Origin: Funneliformis mosseae | Taxonomy: Eukaryota > Glomeromycota > Glomeromycetes > Glomerales > Glomeraceae | DNA: 53,979 bases | Assembly (NCBI GenBank): GCA_910592005.1 | Contig: CAJVPP010000060.1 | Span: 1-53,979 of the forward strand | Direction: 5' to 3' | Shown here: one piece after another, positions 37,401 to 47,760 of the stretch | How the letters are laid out: each line of letters begins with the position of its first letter | How positions within the stretch are numbered: position 1 is the first letter of the stretch | Notes under the pieces: generated by a model | Told to the model about the DNA's origin: nothing | What the model saw: the letters and a program-made list of their open reading frames with translations, nothing else | The model's database searches: none | Program-made: the position numbers and the translations under genes

Positions 37401-38430
37401 TTATAATCGATTATACTTCCTCATGGCCTGTTAAAAAAATTGATAGGCTGTATTGTATAAATTTATATCAAGAATATATTGCCTAATATGAAAATAATGA
37501 AGAAAAAAGTTTTGTTAGTGCTGTTTTAGGGAAGAAGTTTTTACAAATTGATATTGATAGAATACATTTACAAAATAATGAAAAAAAGAGAATATTACTA
37601 TATTCTTAATGACTCTAAGATTGTAGCTAAGCTCTGTGAATCTGGCTTAGATGATATCAAAGAATTTTCTAATATAGCTCAATCTGACTTACCTGAAAAT
37701 GAGACCACAGACATACCCATATTCAATGTATTAGAAATTATTCCTTTAAAACTAATCTTACCTCAACCAGAAAAGAACACACCTTCACCTAGTATTAGTA
37801 AAGATAAAAAAAATGAATAAATAAAATAATGTAACCTAAGAGCTTTTGACTATATGTCAGAACAAGCTGAAATTCCAATCACCTTTACATCAGGGACTTT
37901 TGAAACTATTAAGGCTTCTGAACTACCTAAACCAGTAATCAATGAACCTGAAACTAGCAAGCTTTCTGATTCTCCTAAGCCTATCAATTAAGTATCATTT
38001 GATATACTCCTAGCTAGACAACAGTGAGAAGAGCGTTTCAGAAAAAAGGTAATTGAACTTGACGAGAATTCAGATGCCTTTGTAATTATCACTGAAAAAG
38101 ACCAATTCGATTCTATTACATTTTGTAATAGAATAGAAACTGATTCATAAATGTGTGCTTAGGTTATAGAGTTAAAGAATGATCTTAAAGAACATATAGA
38201 CATGAAAATATGAGAAAGATTAATAGGAGAAAAAATAATCTATCATTCTTTTGAGAAAGATGGGATCATATCCTTATAGCTCAATACTGATGAGAAATGG
38301 AAAAAACAGTAAGTATACTTTAGAAGAATGGTATGCCTTAGTAAAGAGCGAATAAAAGCAGGACAATAGTATTGGTAGAAATGGGACTTTCTTTTAGCTT
38401 GATGCTTGTTCTTTACAACTAGATGATATA
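34411..38430 (+). pseudogene. PrimPol-like primase / SF3-type helicase gene, broken
   Basis: A long gene starting MTYSELLEFLDA at 34411 can be followed through frame changes and many stops to about 38.4 kb. The N-terminal part has IDFDLP near 34639, the Asp-x-Asp core expected of archaeo-eukaryotic primases. A zinc-type HCPLC is at about 35270. The helicase part has HSEKNILTDF at about 36880 (a Walker A position with Glu for the second Gly), KLILLN at about 36991 (Walker B position) and REWHKANNHLKSLI, then VLNNHD (sensor-like). A Pro/Ser/Glu-rich C-terminal region (37700-37990) follows. The gene is split at 35598-36430 by an inserted element; joining across one copy of its target duplication restores the frame. 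The replicative role is inferred. It resembles a multi-copy family of AM fungi known to me only by recall. Confidence 0.6.
35589..36439. mobile_element. 833-bp foldback element with 9-bp target duplication
   Basis: ATTCAAACT is present at 35589-35597 and again at 36431-36439. The enclosed 833 bp begins TAAGCTCTGAACAGTTCA and ends, reverse-complemented, TAAAGCTCCGAACTGTTCA. Extended subterminal inverted sequence consists of CAGTTCAG and CAGATTAATCTGAA blocks. The centre (about 35800-36235) is an array of imperfect direct and inverted units built from TTGCGATTCTCTAAGA and its complement. It has no ORF. Nine-bp duplications are typical of Mutator-like elements, so a MULE-derived MITE is likely. 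It interrupts the primase-helicase gene. Confidence 0.8.
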
Positions 38431-38536
38431 TAATTTTAAGTTATTATTATTTTTTTAAATTGAACTTTGCCCTACTTAGTATAATTTGAATATCACAGAT
38501 TAATCTAACTACCACATATATTTTATATACCACATT

Positions 38537-39653
38537 ATGTCTGCAATTATAACCAAGTTTGTTATAGACCACTAACTCATCAATGAGATGAGTATTAAAG
38601 AGCTCAGTCAGTATACATCAGAAATGCATAATCTTTTGAAAGATGATAGAGAGAAAAGGCGTCAGGCTCATAATCATCTTTAAAAAGGGTATAAATTTAG
38701 CAAAGAACAGGCATTCACATTGATTCCTGATCAGAGAATTGGGCAGTACATAAATCAAGTACTAGTTCTAGAAGAATTAGGATTAAAAGTTGAAGTAAAT
38801 ATTAATCTAGTTTCTGATAATGCCCCATAAGAAGAGATTATTAAAGAAACAGCTCAGCGTATTGTCTGAGATAATTTTAATGAAAGAGATGTAAAAGCAA
38901 TATCTAGAACCTCAATCAAAACTGTTTCTGATCCTGTCGTTACCTTATCATGTCTCTCTAGGATTCAAAGAGAATTGTGAACTCTCAATACTTCAGAAAA
39001 AATAATTTCTGCTACTAAGATTCTAGAGATAACCAGAGTATCTAATAAAACCTAATAAGAGTGTACTGAGCAATGTAAAATGAAGGACTTTATTATCTGA
39101 ACTACTTCTCGTTAGAATTAGTTAAGAAATGGTTAGATTTGTATGTTGTATCTAACACATTCAATAAATAGGCCCTAGTTAATGTAATGATCATGTTTTG
39201 TATCTGTTCTACTGAAATTAAAAACTTGCGTATAGCAAATAGAATGTAACTGAATATATAAAAACTGAGATTAACAGAATATTTCTTGAGTATTTAGATT
39301 ACTGGAAAAATGAGAAGCAAGCAAAATAAGTACTTACATAGATTCAGAAAGCAATCGTTTTCAAAGCATTAAAAGATACAGAAAAGCCTGGATTGACATA
39401 CTTAAGTTCATTTCTAAAAAAAGATGAATATATTCCTAAACCTTATGAGTTACTACTCCCTAGTTCTTTGCATAAATTAGAGGTAATATTTACTTCTGTA
39501 ATGTATGGGTCTAAAAATCTGTCAAAAGCTAATACTTATACTAGTGAAGTACTTCACTACAGTTCTGACAATCATACTTCTCTATCTAATAGATATACTA
39601 TAGTTAATTTCAGAAGAAGGAGGCAATATTATGATCAAGCAAAACCATTCTAG
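38537..39653 (+). pseudogene. Tyrosine-recombinase-like gene, broken
   Basis: From ATG 38537 (MSAIITKFVIDH) a frame runs with stops through EMSIKELSQYTSEMHN, INQVLVLEELGLKVEV and QREL to about 39100. After frame changes it resumes as LVNVMIMFCICSTEIKNLRI near 39180-39235 and KKDEYIPKPYELLLP to SRYTIVNFRRR near 39420-39620. The first of these looks like recombinase box I (G-x-R-x-x-E-L..L) with the catalytic Arg as Cys (CGT to TGT would do it). EVLHYSSDNHTS followed by RYTIV resembles the box II His/Tyr region. Stops are TAA and TGA where Gln or Trp fit. A Crypton-like or phage-integrase-like recombinase is the best guess; similarity is partial. Confidence 0.42.
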
Positions 39654-39777
39654 ATTTCTGATGAAAACTAATCATATATAAAGGTTAGAGGATCAGGAGA
39701 ACTGATTTATCAGTCTAATATCATTTATTAATTTTATTTTTTCGTTCAAAGCAAGATATAGCATATGGAGATCTGAA
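39654..39777. other. Spacer
   Basis: Short AT-rich spacer between the recombinase-like gene and the next inverted-repeat element; nothing is recognised in it. Confidence 0.5.
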
Positions 39778-40559
39778 TAGCAAAAGCTAGGGTTCAGACT
39801 AATCACGTGATTTTGAGATTTTATAATAATCATATGCTCATAGGTCTAGCCATTCAGAGAATATGTTTTTTCACCTATAATATATTAGTAATAAAGGCGT
39901 AAATTTTAATATTTTTTGCAGTTAATTATTTTAAAAATTTTCGCATTTTTTCGTTTATAAATAATATAGAACACAGCATTTATTTTAATAATGATGGCAC
40001 AAACGAAAATATTTTGTCTGCTTTAGAAAAGTTGGATAATACATTTTTTATTGAAAATTCAAGTTCTAATAGTGAAAAAATGCGTCAGATAATGAAATTA
40101 TTTCTAATTCTGATAATATTGAGAATGTTGAAGATGTCGAAGAAAATTTTATTGAAAATTTTAATGAAATGCACTTGAGTAACTTTGAATTTATGGAAAA
40201 TTCAGATGTTTTACTCACATAATGTTGCTGATATTCTTATTACATTATTATCATTTTTTTTTATACTTTCAAACATTAAAATCTCAAAAAAATAAGTTTT
40301 CAAGATGAACTAATTTGTTTATTTTTTTACAAAATATTACACTAACTTCATTAAAAATATTTGTTATATAAAATTTATGGTTTATATTAAAAATTATACC
40401 AAAGAACTGTTAAAAGGTTCAATTATATACATGCAAAATTTCATTGTAGGTTATTAAGACCATTTTATTTTTCTTAAAAGTGATCGTCAAAATTGATCAC
40501 ATGACTTTAATCTTGATTTACTCAAAATCGCAATATTGGCTGAACCCTGACTTTTGCTA
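39778..40559. mobile_element. 782-bp inverted-repeat element (internally deleted transposon)
   Basis: The left end reads TAGCAAAAGCTAGGGTTCAG. The right end, reverse-complemented, reads TAGCAAAAGTCAGGGTTCAG. The match continues imperfectly to GATTTTGAG, about 40 bp. Inside, from about 39990, a frame translates as an acidic Asn/Ser/Glu-rich segment (NDGTNENILSALEKLDN, then NIENVEDVEENFIEN) that stops at 40222. It looks like the N-terminus of a transposase whose remainder was deleted. No clear target duplication was found; flanks are diverged. The superfamily is not determined. Confidence 0.6.
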
Positions 40560-40584
40560 TTTGGATTCCTATATATAAAATATT

Positions 40585-41916
40585 ATGAAAATAGTAACTG
40601 ATCAAAATTATTTATTTGATGTATATAGCGAACAGAAAGTTATCAGATATATGGAGAAATTAACCTAGATGTTTAAACTAAATAAGCAAAATGCAAAAGT
40701 ATATAGTGTGCTTTTTGGTGAAAATATAATGCTAAAGAAACAATTAGAAGATTATTATTTTCAATATAATATTTTAAAAAAGAGAATAAAAAGACTGGAA
40801 AGAGATGTAGAATTCTTAAAAATCGAATTGAAAGATCTGAAAAAATGTGTGAATAGGAAAATTGTGATCGACTTAATTCATGAAATAATTCCCTCACTAA
40901 TTGATAAGAAAGATAAGGATTCTTCCTATTCATCTGAGTTTTCTGAAGATTCTAATTCAGTTAAGATAATTAAGGTAAAAGAAAAAAAGGTTGTTTCTTA
41001 TAAGTAACAAAGAAAGACATAACTGAGAAGAAGATCTAGGATAGTAATCATTAGCTTGAAAGAATTTGCTGAGTTATAAATTGTGTGACAATAATCTTAT
41101 TTTTGATTGAAATAATCTAATCATATATAAAAAATGCATATAGTTAATTTGCTAAAACGTCTTTTACCAAAATTAATATCATTTATTATAAAAATCTTTC
41201 AAACCAGAATCTAAAAAATTTTCACAGTATAAATGATATATGGGCAAAGGAGGTAGATCTTGAATAGTTTAAAAGAAAGACTCTTTTTGATTTTCAGACT
41301 GAATCATTAGTTCAAGGCAATAATATGATAAAAGACTTTTATTTGAAATTAAAAGAGTATAACAAAAGTGTGGATTACCATAAGAAATGGTTCAAATGGC
41401 TATTTCTCAAAGGAATATCACCTGAAAATATATTTAAAATTCTTATGAATAGTTTACTACTATTTGCATTAAATGAGATAATAGAAAGACTTAGTCTGAA
41501 GCAATTATCATTAATCGGTTATTTTTCAATTAAAGATAAAATATAAATACAACTAGTTAGTTATGCCAATAAAAAATAGTCACTTTGAAATAAGAGATAT
41601 ACTTAATTGGTTAGATTGAATATTCTCTTCAATATTGAAACTTGAAAAAGGTAAAGATAGTTTAGCACTGATTCAAGATAACCAATTACTAAATGAATTT
41701 TTTGAAGTATATAAAAAATATAAGACATATTCTTTATTATCAGGTCTGTATTTGTATAAAGAAGTAATGAAAAGAGCTTTCTTGAAAGGTCTCAATCAAG
41801 AGGCAAAGATCCAGTTAGCCTGTGAGAAATCTTTAGATCCTTTAAAAAGGTTATCTAAAATTTTAGTTAAATTAAATGTTCTATCTTATCTGAGATTGCA
41901 GATACTATTTGGCTAA
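40585..41916 (+). pseudogene. Retrotransposon gag-like gene, broken
   Basis: The frame opens at ATG 40585 (MKIVTDQNYLFDVYSEQ) and, past a TAG at 40666, continues as a coiled coil (QLEDYYFQYNILKKRIKRLE) to an acidic Ser-rich stretch (SSYSSEFSEDS) and a Lys tail ending 41007. After several stops, 41290-41546 encodes LVQGNNMIKDFYLKLKEYN and WLFLKGISPENIFK. The Gln-Gly..Phe-Tyr..Leu and FLKGxxPE pattern is that of retroviral-type gag capsid segments. A second similar block (RAFLKGLNQEAKIQL) is at 41635-41916. No protease or RT follows. The gag assignment is by motif only. Confidence 0.5.
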
Positions 41917-42171
41917 TTTATTTTTTATTTAAAGATATAACATATATTATTTATGATACATTCACGAATTTTTATTATCGTAGAAGTATTAAAACAGATT
42001 TTACATTTTTTAGTGATAGATAAATCCCTCTATCTTACTTTATTTGTTTTTTGATTATAGTATAGATGTAGTGCTCCTATCCTATGAAATCGCATTGAGC
42101 TAAAGGGGAATAACCAGAGATATAGCTATAATATTAAGAATCATTTTTGATTAAAAAAATTTATAAAAATA

Positions 42172-43131
42172 ATGAATAGAAAGCATAAGTCAGCTTATGT
42201 TTCGAATCTAACCCATCTAGAAATTACTTATTACTATTCACTTTTGGATAAAAAAATAAAAAGTATTGTGGATATATTTCTGAATATAAATTATTTAAAT
42301 TTCAAAAATAGTATAAGTTTTGATGATAGATCACTATTTATAATAGCAGAATTATATCCTAATTTAAGATATCTCAATTTGTGAGATACTTAAGCAATAA
42401 CTGATAAAGGCTTATGTACAATTGTATAATCATGCTGTAAATTAGAATATCTAAATATTTCTTACTGCAAAAATATTACCAATAAATCCTTGTTTAAAAT
42501 TGCAGAAAATTGTCATGATATACAAGTATTTTATTTTGTCGAAGCATGTCAGATCACAGATAAATCTATAAGTTATAACTTAAACTCATGCTCAAATTTA
42601 CAAAATCTTGATATTGCATATAATAATAGTGATATCAAAGATGCTAGTACATTGATATAAAAATGCTTTAACATAAAGTATCTTAATTTTAGTAGAGCTA
42701 TTGCTTTATGGGATGATGAATTGATTATAGCTATCATCAAAAAATTTCTGAATTTAAGATACTTAGAAATTGATGGTAATGATATTACTAATAAGGTTAC
42801 TGAAGAGTTAGCTCATACTTATCATAAATTAGAATCTCTTAATTTGGGTTGCTGTGAGTTTATTAGTAAACTATTTATTTGTAATATTATTCACTCCTGC
42901 CTGAAGCTTCAGCAATTCAGCCTTAAATATTGCAATATTACTAGTATGATTATCAAAGAAATTGCTTGCTTATATCTCAATTTAAAATTTTTAGATTTGA
43001 AAGGATATAAAAATATTAGCAAAAAAGTCATAGACTAGCTAAATCCAAATATTTATATCAAAAATTTTGATGAAGATTATTACTGTTCTGATTTGGAATC
43101 TTCTAATTCTGAAACTAAATCAGAGTGCTGA
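42172..43131 (+). pseudogene. Leucine-rich-repeat (AMN1/F-box-LRR-like) protein, broken
   Basis: A single frame of 320 codons runs from ATG 42172 to TGA 43129 with only five internal stops: TGA 42382, TAA 42391, TAA 42427, TAA 42658 and TAG 43036. There are no frameshifts. Repeats of about 26 residues follow the Cys-containing LRR pattern, for example NLRYLNL, LEYLNISYCKNIT, LESLNLGCCEFIS, LQQFSLKYCNIT and LKFLDLKGYKNIS. Such proteins usually serve as substrate receptors of SCF ubiquitin ligases, but no F-box is visible at the N-terminus here. The C-terminus is acidic and Ser-rich. Four of the five stops are Gln-like positions one C-to-T away from CAA or CAG. Confidence 0.75.
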
Positions 43132-43528
43132 TCTTTAGCTTGAAAGATATCACATTTTTTTTGATTATCTCTGGCAGATTTACCATTAGACGCATATAAG
43201 AAAAACTTTTCGCAATATTCTTTTTAGAGATTACTAGCCGATCAAGTAGAATAGTCGTATTCTATTGATCTAATTAATTTAAAGTGGTGATCATTAACTT
43301 AGAAGATTTTTTGCTGAGCCTCACGTGTACTCCTATATGATAAAAAAAATATAGATTAGCTAACCTGTTCTAGATACGAACATTAGCTAAATTTTTACAC
43401 AATTGAAATAATGGTAGTTACTTTCTAATAAAATAAAACATTTTTACTTCTTATAGATGAATTTCTATATTAACACACCTGGACTATTTTTTGCCAAAGA
43501 TACTAAAGGTAAGAAACTGTCAAAAGTT

Positions 43529-43999
43529 TTAAAAATACATTTTTGCATTTTTATTGGCTTCTTCTAATTCACTTATTTCCTGATTAGAATGACTGACAAT
43601 ACTAAGAATATTCTGAATCATGCTTATATTCTTTTTCAAATATAAAAGCAAATGATATAATATCTCAAGTAACCTTTTCCTATATATTTCTTCCTCAAGA
43701 TCATGTATATTATTATATAATATAGTAAAAACAGGATGGCAATCTATATTAAGATCTTCTCATATATCTATTAATTACCTCACTAAATTAAATAATAGCT
43801 CAAATGAATTTTTAAGTATTTTTTCTTTTTTGCTTTGATTCAATGCTATTTGATTTTTACTCTCAATAGGTTCCTTCTCTTAGTCTAGAAATATACTGAA
43901 TTTTTTTTGAATAACTATTATATCTTTCTTCTTATATAAAAGCTCACTATATAATTAAGCATTGACTTGATCAGAATTATTATTAGTATTTTTTGTCAT
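43529..43999 (-). pseudogene. Minus-strand coiled-coil gene, broken
   Basis: Reading from ATG at 43999 down to TAA at 43529 gives one frame interrupted by four stops (TAA, TAA, TAA, TGA). The content is a Lys/Asn/Gln-rich start (MTKNTNNNSDQVNA) and helical, Leu/Ile/Glu-rich segments such as NNIHDLEEEIYRKRLLEIL and NISMIQNILSIVSHSNQEIS. No family is recognised. The stops again sit where Gln or Trp would be natural. It is oriented against its neighbours, so it is probably a separate insertion or gene. Confidence 0.4.
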
Positions 44000-44486
44000 G
44001 ATTGTGTTTATCTCTGGTTAACATATATTTAATTTTGATATGAAATACTGATCATTAACTCAGATAGTAATTATTTTGATTATATCTATGGTATTATGAC
44101 CATGGGTATGAAGTGACATTTTATAATATATATTCCAGATGATATTTACTATACAAGTGGCAGTAAAATACTAAATTAATCTCATGAAGTCAGCTGTCAA
44201 AGAAAATTCTGAATTACTTTATAGAAATGTGAAAAGGATAATTAGTATCACTATAGAATTGTTAAAAAATTATATTAGTATAGATATTTTTCTAACTAGC
44301 AAGAGGGCTAGAATCAAAAAAATTATCAATAAATAATATGTATCATGGGCTTAATTCAGACCTTTGTATTAATTTTTGCATGTAATAATAAATTTTTTAA
44401 ACTGATCTGCATTTAAATTAGAATGGACATGTGATCTTTTATTATTTAATTTGAATATTTAGTATACTAAATAAGTATTATTAATT

Positions 44487-46525
44487 ATGTCAAACACACA
44501 ATCTATTAATTCATTAAGAGAGGTAAATGCTAGGCTCTTAGTTGAGATTTCTGAATTCAGGAAGAAGTTTGTAGAGGTTAACACTGAGAATGCGAAGCTA
44601 AAGCAGATTATTGAAGAAAATGTCAAGTGTGATGCTAGAGTTGAGGAATTAGAGCAAAAAAATACAAAGCTTGAGGCCAGACTAGTAATAGTAAAACAGG
44701 ATTCTTCATTAGTAGATGATCAACTACATAAAGAAGCAATATCAAAGAGGTCTGTAGAGCAAATCGTATTAGATATTAATTTATCCAGTTCTATATTAGA
44801 CCAGCAAAATAATGATGATGTCAAGATATCAGAAGAAAAGGAGATAGATACTTTCTTGATTGGGGTAAATAAGAAAAGTATTAGTAATAAAATTAAAGAG
44901 AGCAGATGAGAAAAGAAGGTTCAGGATAAGATGATTGCCAAAGACTTATCCTCCATTACTTCAGACTTGACTCACTGTAAAGAGGACCTCTTTATGACTA
45001 GTACTAAACTTATAGCTATTCTAGAATAGATAGTCAAAAAATCAATTTCAGTCTATAAGTTAGTTATCTTTAGTAACAAATCATCTACTGAGATATTGTA
45101 AGTAAAATCGTCTATAGAAGACAAACAGGTTCTGGTTTTTGAGAACACAGAGACAGAGTATCAAAAAATTTTTTATAATCAAAAAGTAGAGTAAGATTTG
45201 AGGTAGAAGCTATCTTCTACTAAAGTTGATGATAGTAAGATTAATAAGACGTTTGATATTTAGATTTCTGAACTCTCTTTAGAAGCAATTCTGATGAGAT
45301 CTAGTGAAGTTACAATACAGAATATAGTTGATTTATTTAGAGTAGCAATAAAGCTTAGACATAAGGAGATTTATGCTGATATTATTACTATAAAGCATAT
45401 GAGGATTGAGTCAAGGATGTTAAGTCTAAGAATGGTGTTAAGCCTAAACACTATATCGTTAGGATAACAAAGCTTATTTGCTAACAAGGAGTTTAAGTAG
45501 TAAACTCTGAAAAAAATAAATATGAATTTATTTAAGTTGAAAGGTCAGATCATCTTTATTAATGATTTATGTTTTAAGGAAATTGATATTGACAAAGATA
45601 TAGTTTTTATGTTATTAAGATTATACTTTATTAATTGTACGATAGAAACTTGTTTGTTTGTCAAAGCGACAATACAAGATATTTATATAAAATACAATTA
45701 TAAGATAGAGATAATAAATATAATAGTGAAAGTAAATATAACTATGATAATAAATATAATAAATAAAATAATGATAAACGTTATAATAATGAAAATGAAT
45801 ATCATAATAATAGTTGTGATAGCAGTGAAATCGGTGAAAATAGTGATCACGATTTTCCTGGTAATCATTAGTGACGTTAGTTGGTGCAGTCATTTAGTTG
45901 CGCAAACAGATTATCACTAACAATGATGTTAATGACAAATCAGCAAAAACATTAGTGTATAGTAAAATTAAACCCCTTCTTCTTAATATTACTAATGTAA
46001 ATTTGTGTAAAATAACTTTCAAAGCTAAAAAATCTATATATTGATTGATAGAATAGGAATAAATAAAATTCAAATAATTAGCTGTAGTATAAGTACTGTC
46101 TCGAATTTATATGATAATCAGATTCAGGACATTATAAATAATTTTTCTAAAAAAACTACTAATAGCGATGATGTAAGTTATGAAGACTCCATTCTAAATT
46201 GGAACGGACATGTGACTTCAAAAACCAATAAGACTAAGATATAAATGAATTTCTTGAGAGTAAATATATTAACAAATGATTATCTGCATCTCAATCTAAG
46301 CTAACCTATGACTGCACTTATTTTTGCAACAAGACATTGAATCAATATCCTGATTTATATAGAGAATTTAGTAGTGAAAATTTTGATTATTATGGAATTA
46401 TCAATAAGAAAATATGCCTATTATGTGAGTTAAAGCATGATGAGAAGAAAAGTTTAGAAGGTAGATATAAAACTAGATCTTATTTTATTAAATGTGAACA
46501 GCATAAAATTGAGATAACTGCATAG
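44487..46525 (+). pseudogene. Coiled-coil / zinc-motif multi-copy family member, broken
   Basis: ATG 44487 opens a 140-codon frame: MSNTQSINSLREVNARLL, then a coiled coil (NTENAKLKQIIEEN, RVEELEQKNTKLEARL) and an acidic Ser/Asp/Lys-rich region. With stops and frame changes it continues through ALRHKEIYADI-like sequence near 45350 and an Asn/Tyr/Asp low-complexity stretch at 45690-45880, whose other frames give spurious ORFs. QDIINNFSKK and SDDVSYEDSILNWN are at 46125-46205. LYREFSSENFDYYGI and ICLLCELKHDEKK are at 46345-46450, a Cys-x2-Cys-x3-His zinc motif. Function unknown. I associate it by recall with repetitive families of AM fungi. Confidence 0.45.
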
Positions 46526-46606
46526 TCTGATCATTTTGGTCAGAAGCACATTGTATAATCCTATATTTGCTTACACTCTATTGTGATATTTTTTTAGGGT
46601 TAATTT

Positions 46607-47221
46607 ATGTCAACTATTACTTAATTTAAATTGATTTGTGATTGTATAAAAAGAAACATGATCAAGTCTGATAAAATATTAATTCTCAAATATTTGAATT
46701 AGCATGCCAAATTAAGTGGGTTACCAAGCATTTTGACAGATAAGATCTATTTCAGTTTATACAAAAAATATAAATAAAAATGGGACTTGAGCTATAGCAA
46801 TTATTAGAAGGTCACCTTCTTATAAATTCGAAGCCAGAAAATAAAGTATCTGATTTATTTTTTTCTGAATAATATAAAGAAAAAGAACCTATCACCTTCG
46901 AAGCCAGACCTAATCCAAAGTTAATTATCAAATCTGTATTAAAGCATTTCATATACTTAAAATTCTGAAATAGTTTTAGAGGGATTGATAATTATAATTT
47001 TGTATCTGTTCAGCTGTGAAGCTTACCATATTCTATTTGCGATGAAAATATGAAAATTATAGATTATATAATAAATGGTATATTGTAAAAATAGAATGGA
47101 ATATTTAGTGATAGAATTCCCATGAAATTTGCAGAAATTTATCAGGATCTGTGCAAATTTTACATTAGTAATACAATTAACTTTCTCTATTATCATACCT
47201 CTCAGGATCACCTAATGCTGT
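46607..47221 (+). pseudogene. Further decayed ORF related to the preceding family
   Basis: From ATG 46607 the frame reads MSTIT, FKLICDCIKRNMIKSDK, KIYFSLYKKYK and KWDLSYSNY with stops at Gln-like positions. A later piece (46980-47210) reads RGIDNYNF, SICDENMKIIDYIING and IPMKFAEIYQDLCKFYIS. It may be the C-terminal part of the same ancestral gene as 44487-46525. No function can be assigned. Confidence 0.35.
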
Positions 47222-47226
47222 AACTA

Positions 47227-47760
47227 TAAAGAGGTATGCTTATAGTAAAATTTTTATTATATAATCACATCTATATAAAATTTGGTTTGGTGTGATTATA
47301 TATATAAAATTTTTTATAAATTATATCAAATTTTTAAGTCAGTAATATATAATAATTTATATATAATAAATATGTTTTTAATTTAACTAAATTTATGTAA
47401 ACTTTTATTTTCTTTCTAACTAATATTTAATTTAGATTATTAAAGAAATTTTATTATAATTAAAATTACTTGCAAATTTAATAAAAATAAAAATACTTAC
47501 CCACTCTTTCAAATTTTAACTTTTTATATAGATTTTAAACTTACACGAACTTAAATTTAAAAAATCTTTATGTTATAACATAAACACATATTAACCCCTT
47601 ATGCATATATCATAAATGTGTACAAATTCATATTTATTATTACTACAAAATTATATTATACTAAAAAAAAAAGAAAAATTATTATTATCTGTATCACATA
47701 TTACTAATTACTAAATAATTATTTATCTTTCAAAATATATATCAAGTATGATTTGATTTT
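47227..47760. other. Spacer with terminal-repeat-like TATAATCACA motifs
   Basis: Two TATAATCACA-type boxes (inverted relative to those at 49650-49740) occur at 47260-47310, next to AAAATTTTT tracts. They may be the inner or outer ends of the Tigger element. The rest is featureless AT-rich sequence. Confidence 0.4.

Noticed and set aside
37548..37820. Independent small gene of 90 codons
   Set aside because: It continues in sense the downstream part of the primase-helicase pseudogene and follows its motif order.
42172..43131. Reassigned genetic code (TAA/TAG as Gln, as in ciliates), suggested by Gln-like stops
   Set aside because: The four conserved genes at 25.7-31.2 kb use CAA and CAG for Gln and end at TAA or TGA exactly where family proteins end; mobile-element genes also have TGA at Trp sites and frameshifts. 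Decay explains all of it.
45522..45920. 132-codon plus and 90-codon minus ORFs
   Set aside because: Both are off-frame readings of an Asn/Tyr/Asp-rich low-complexity stretch in a decayed gene.
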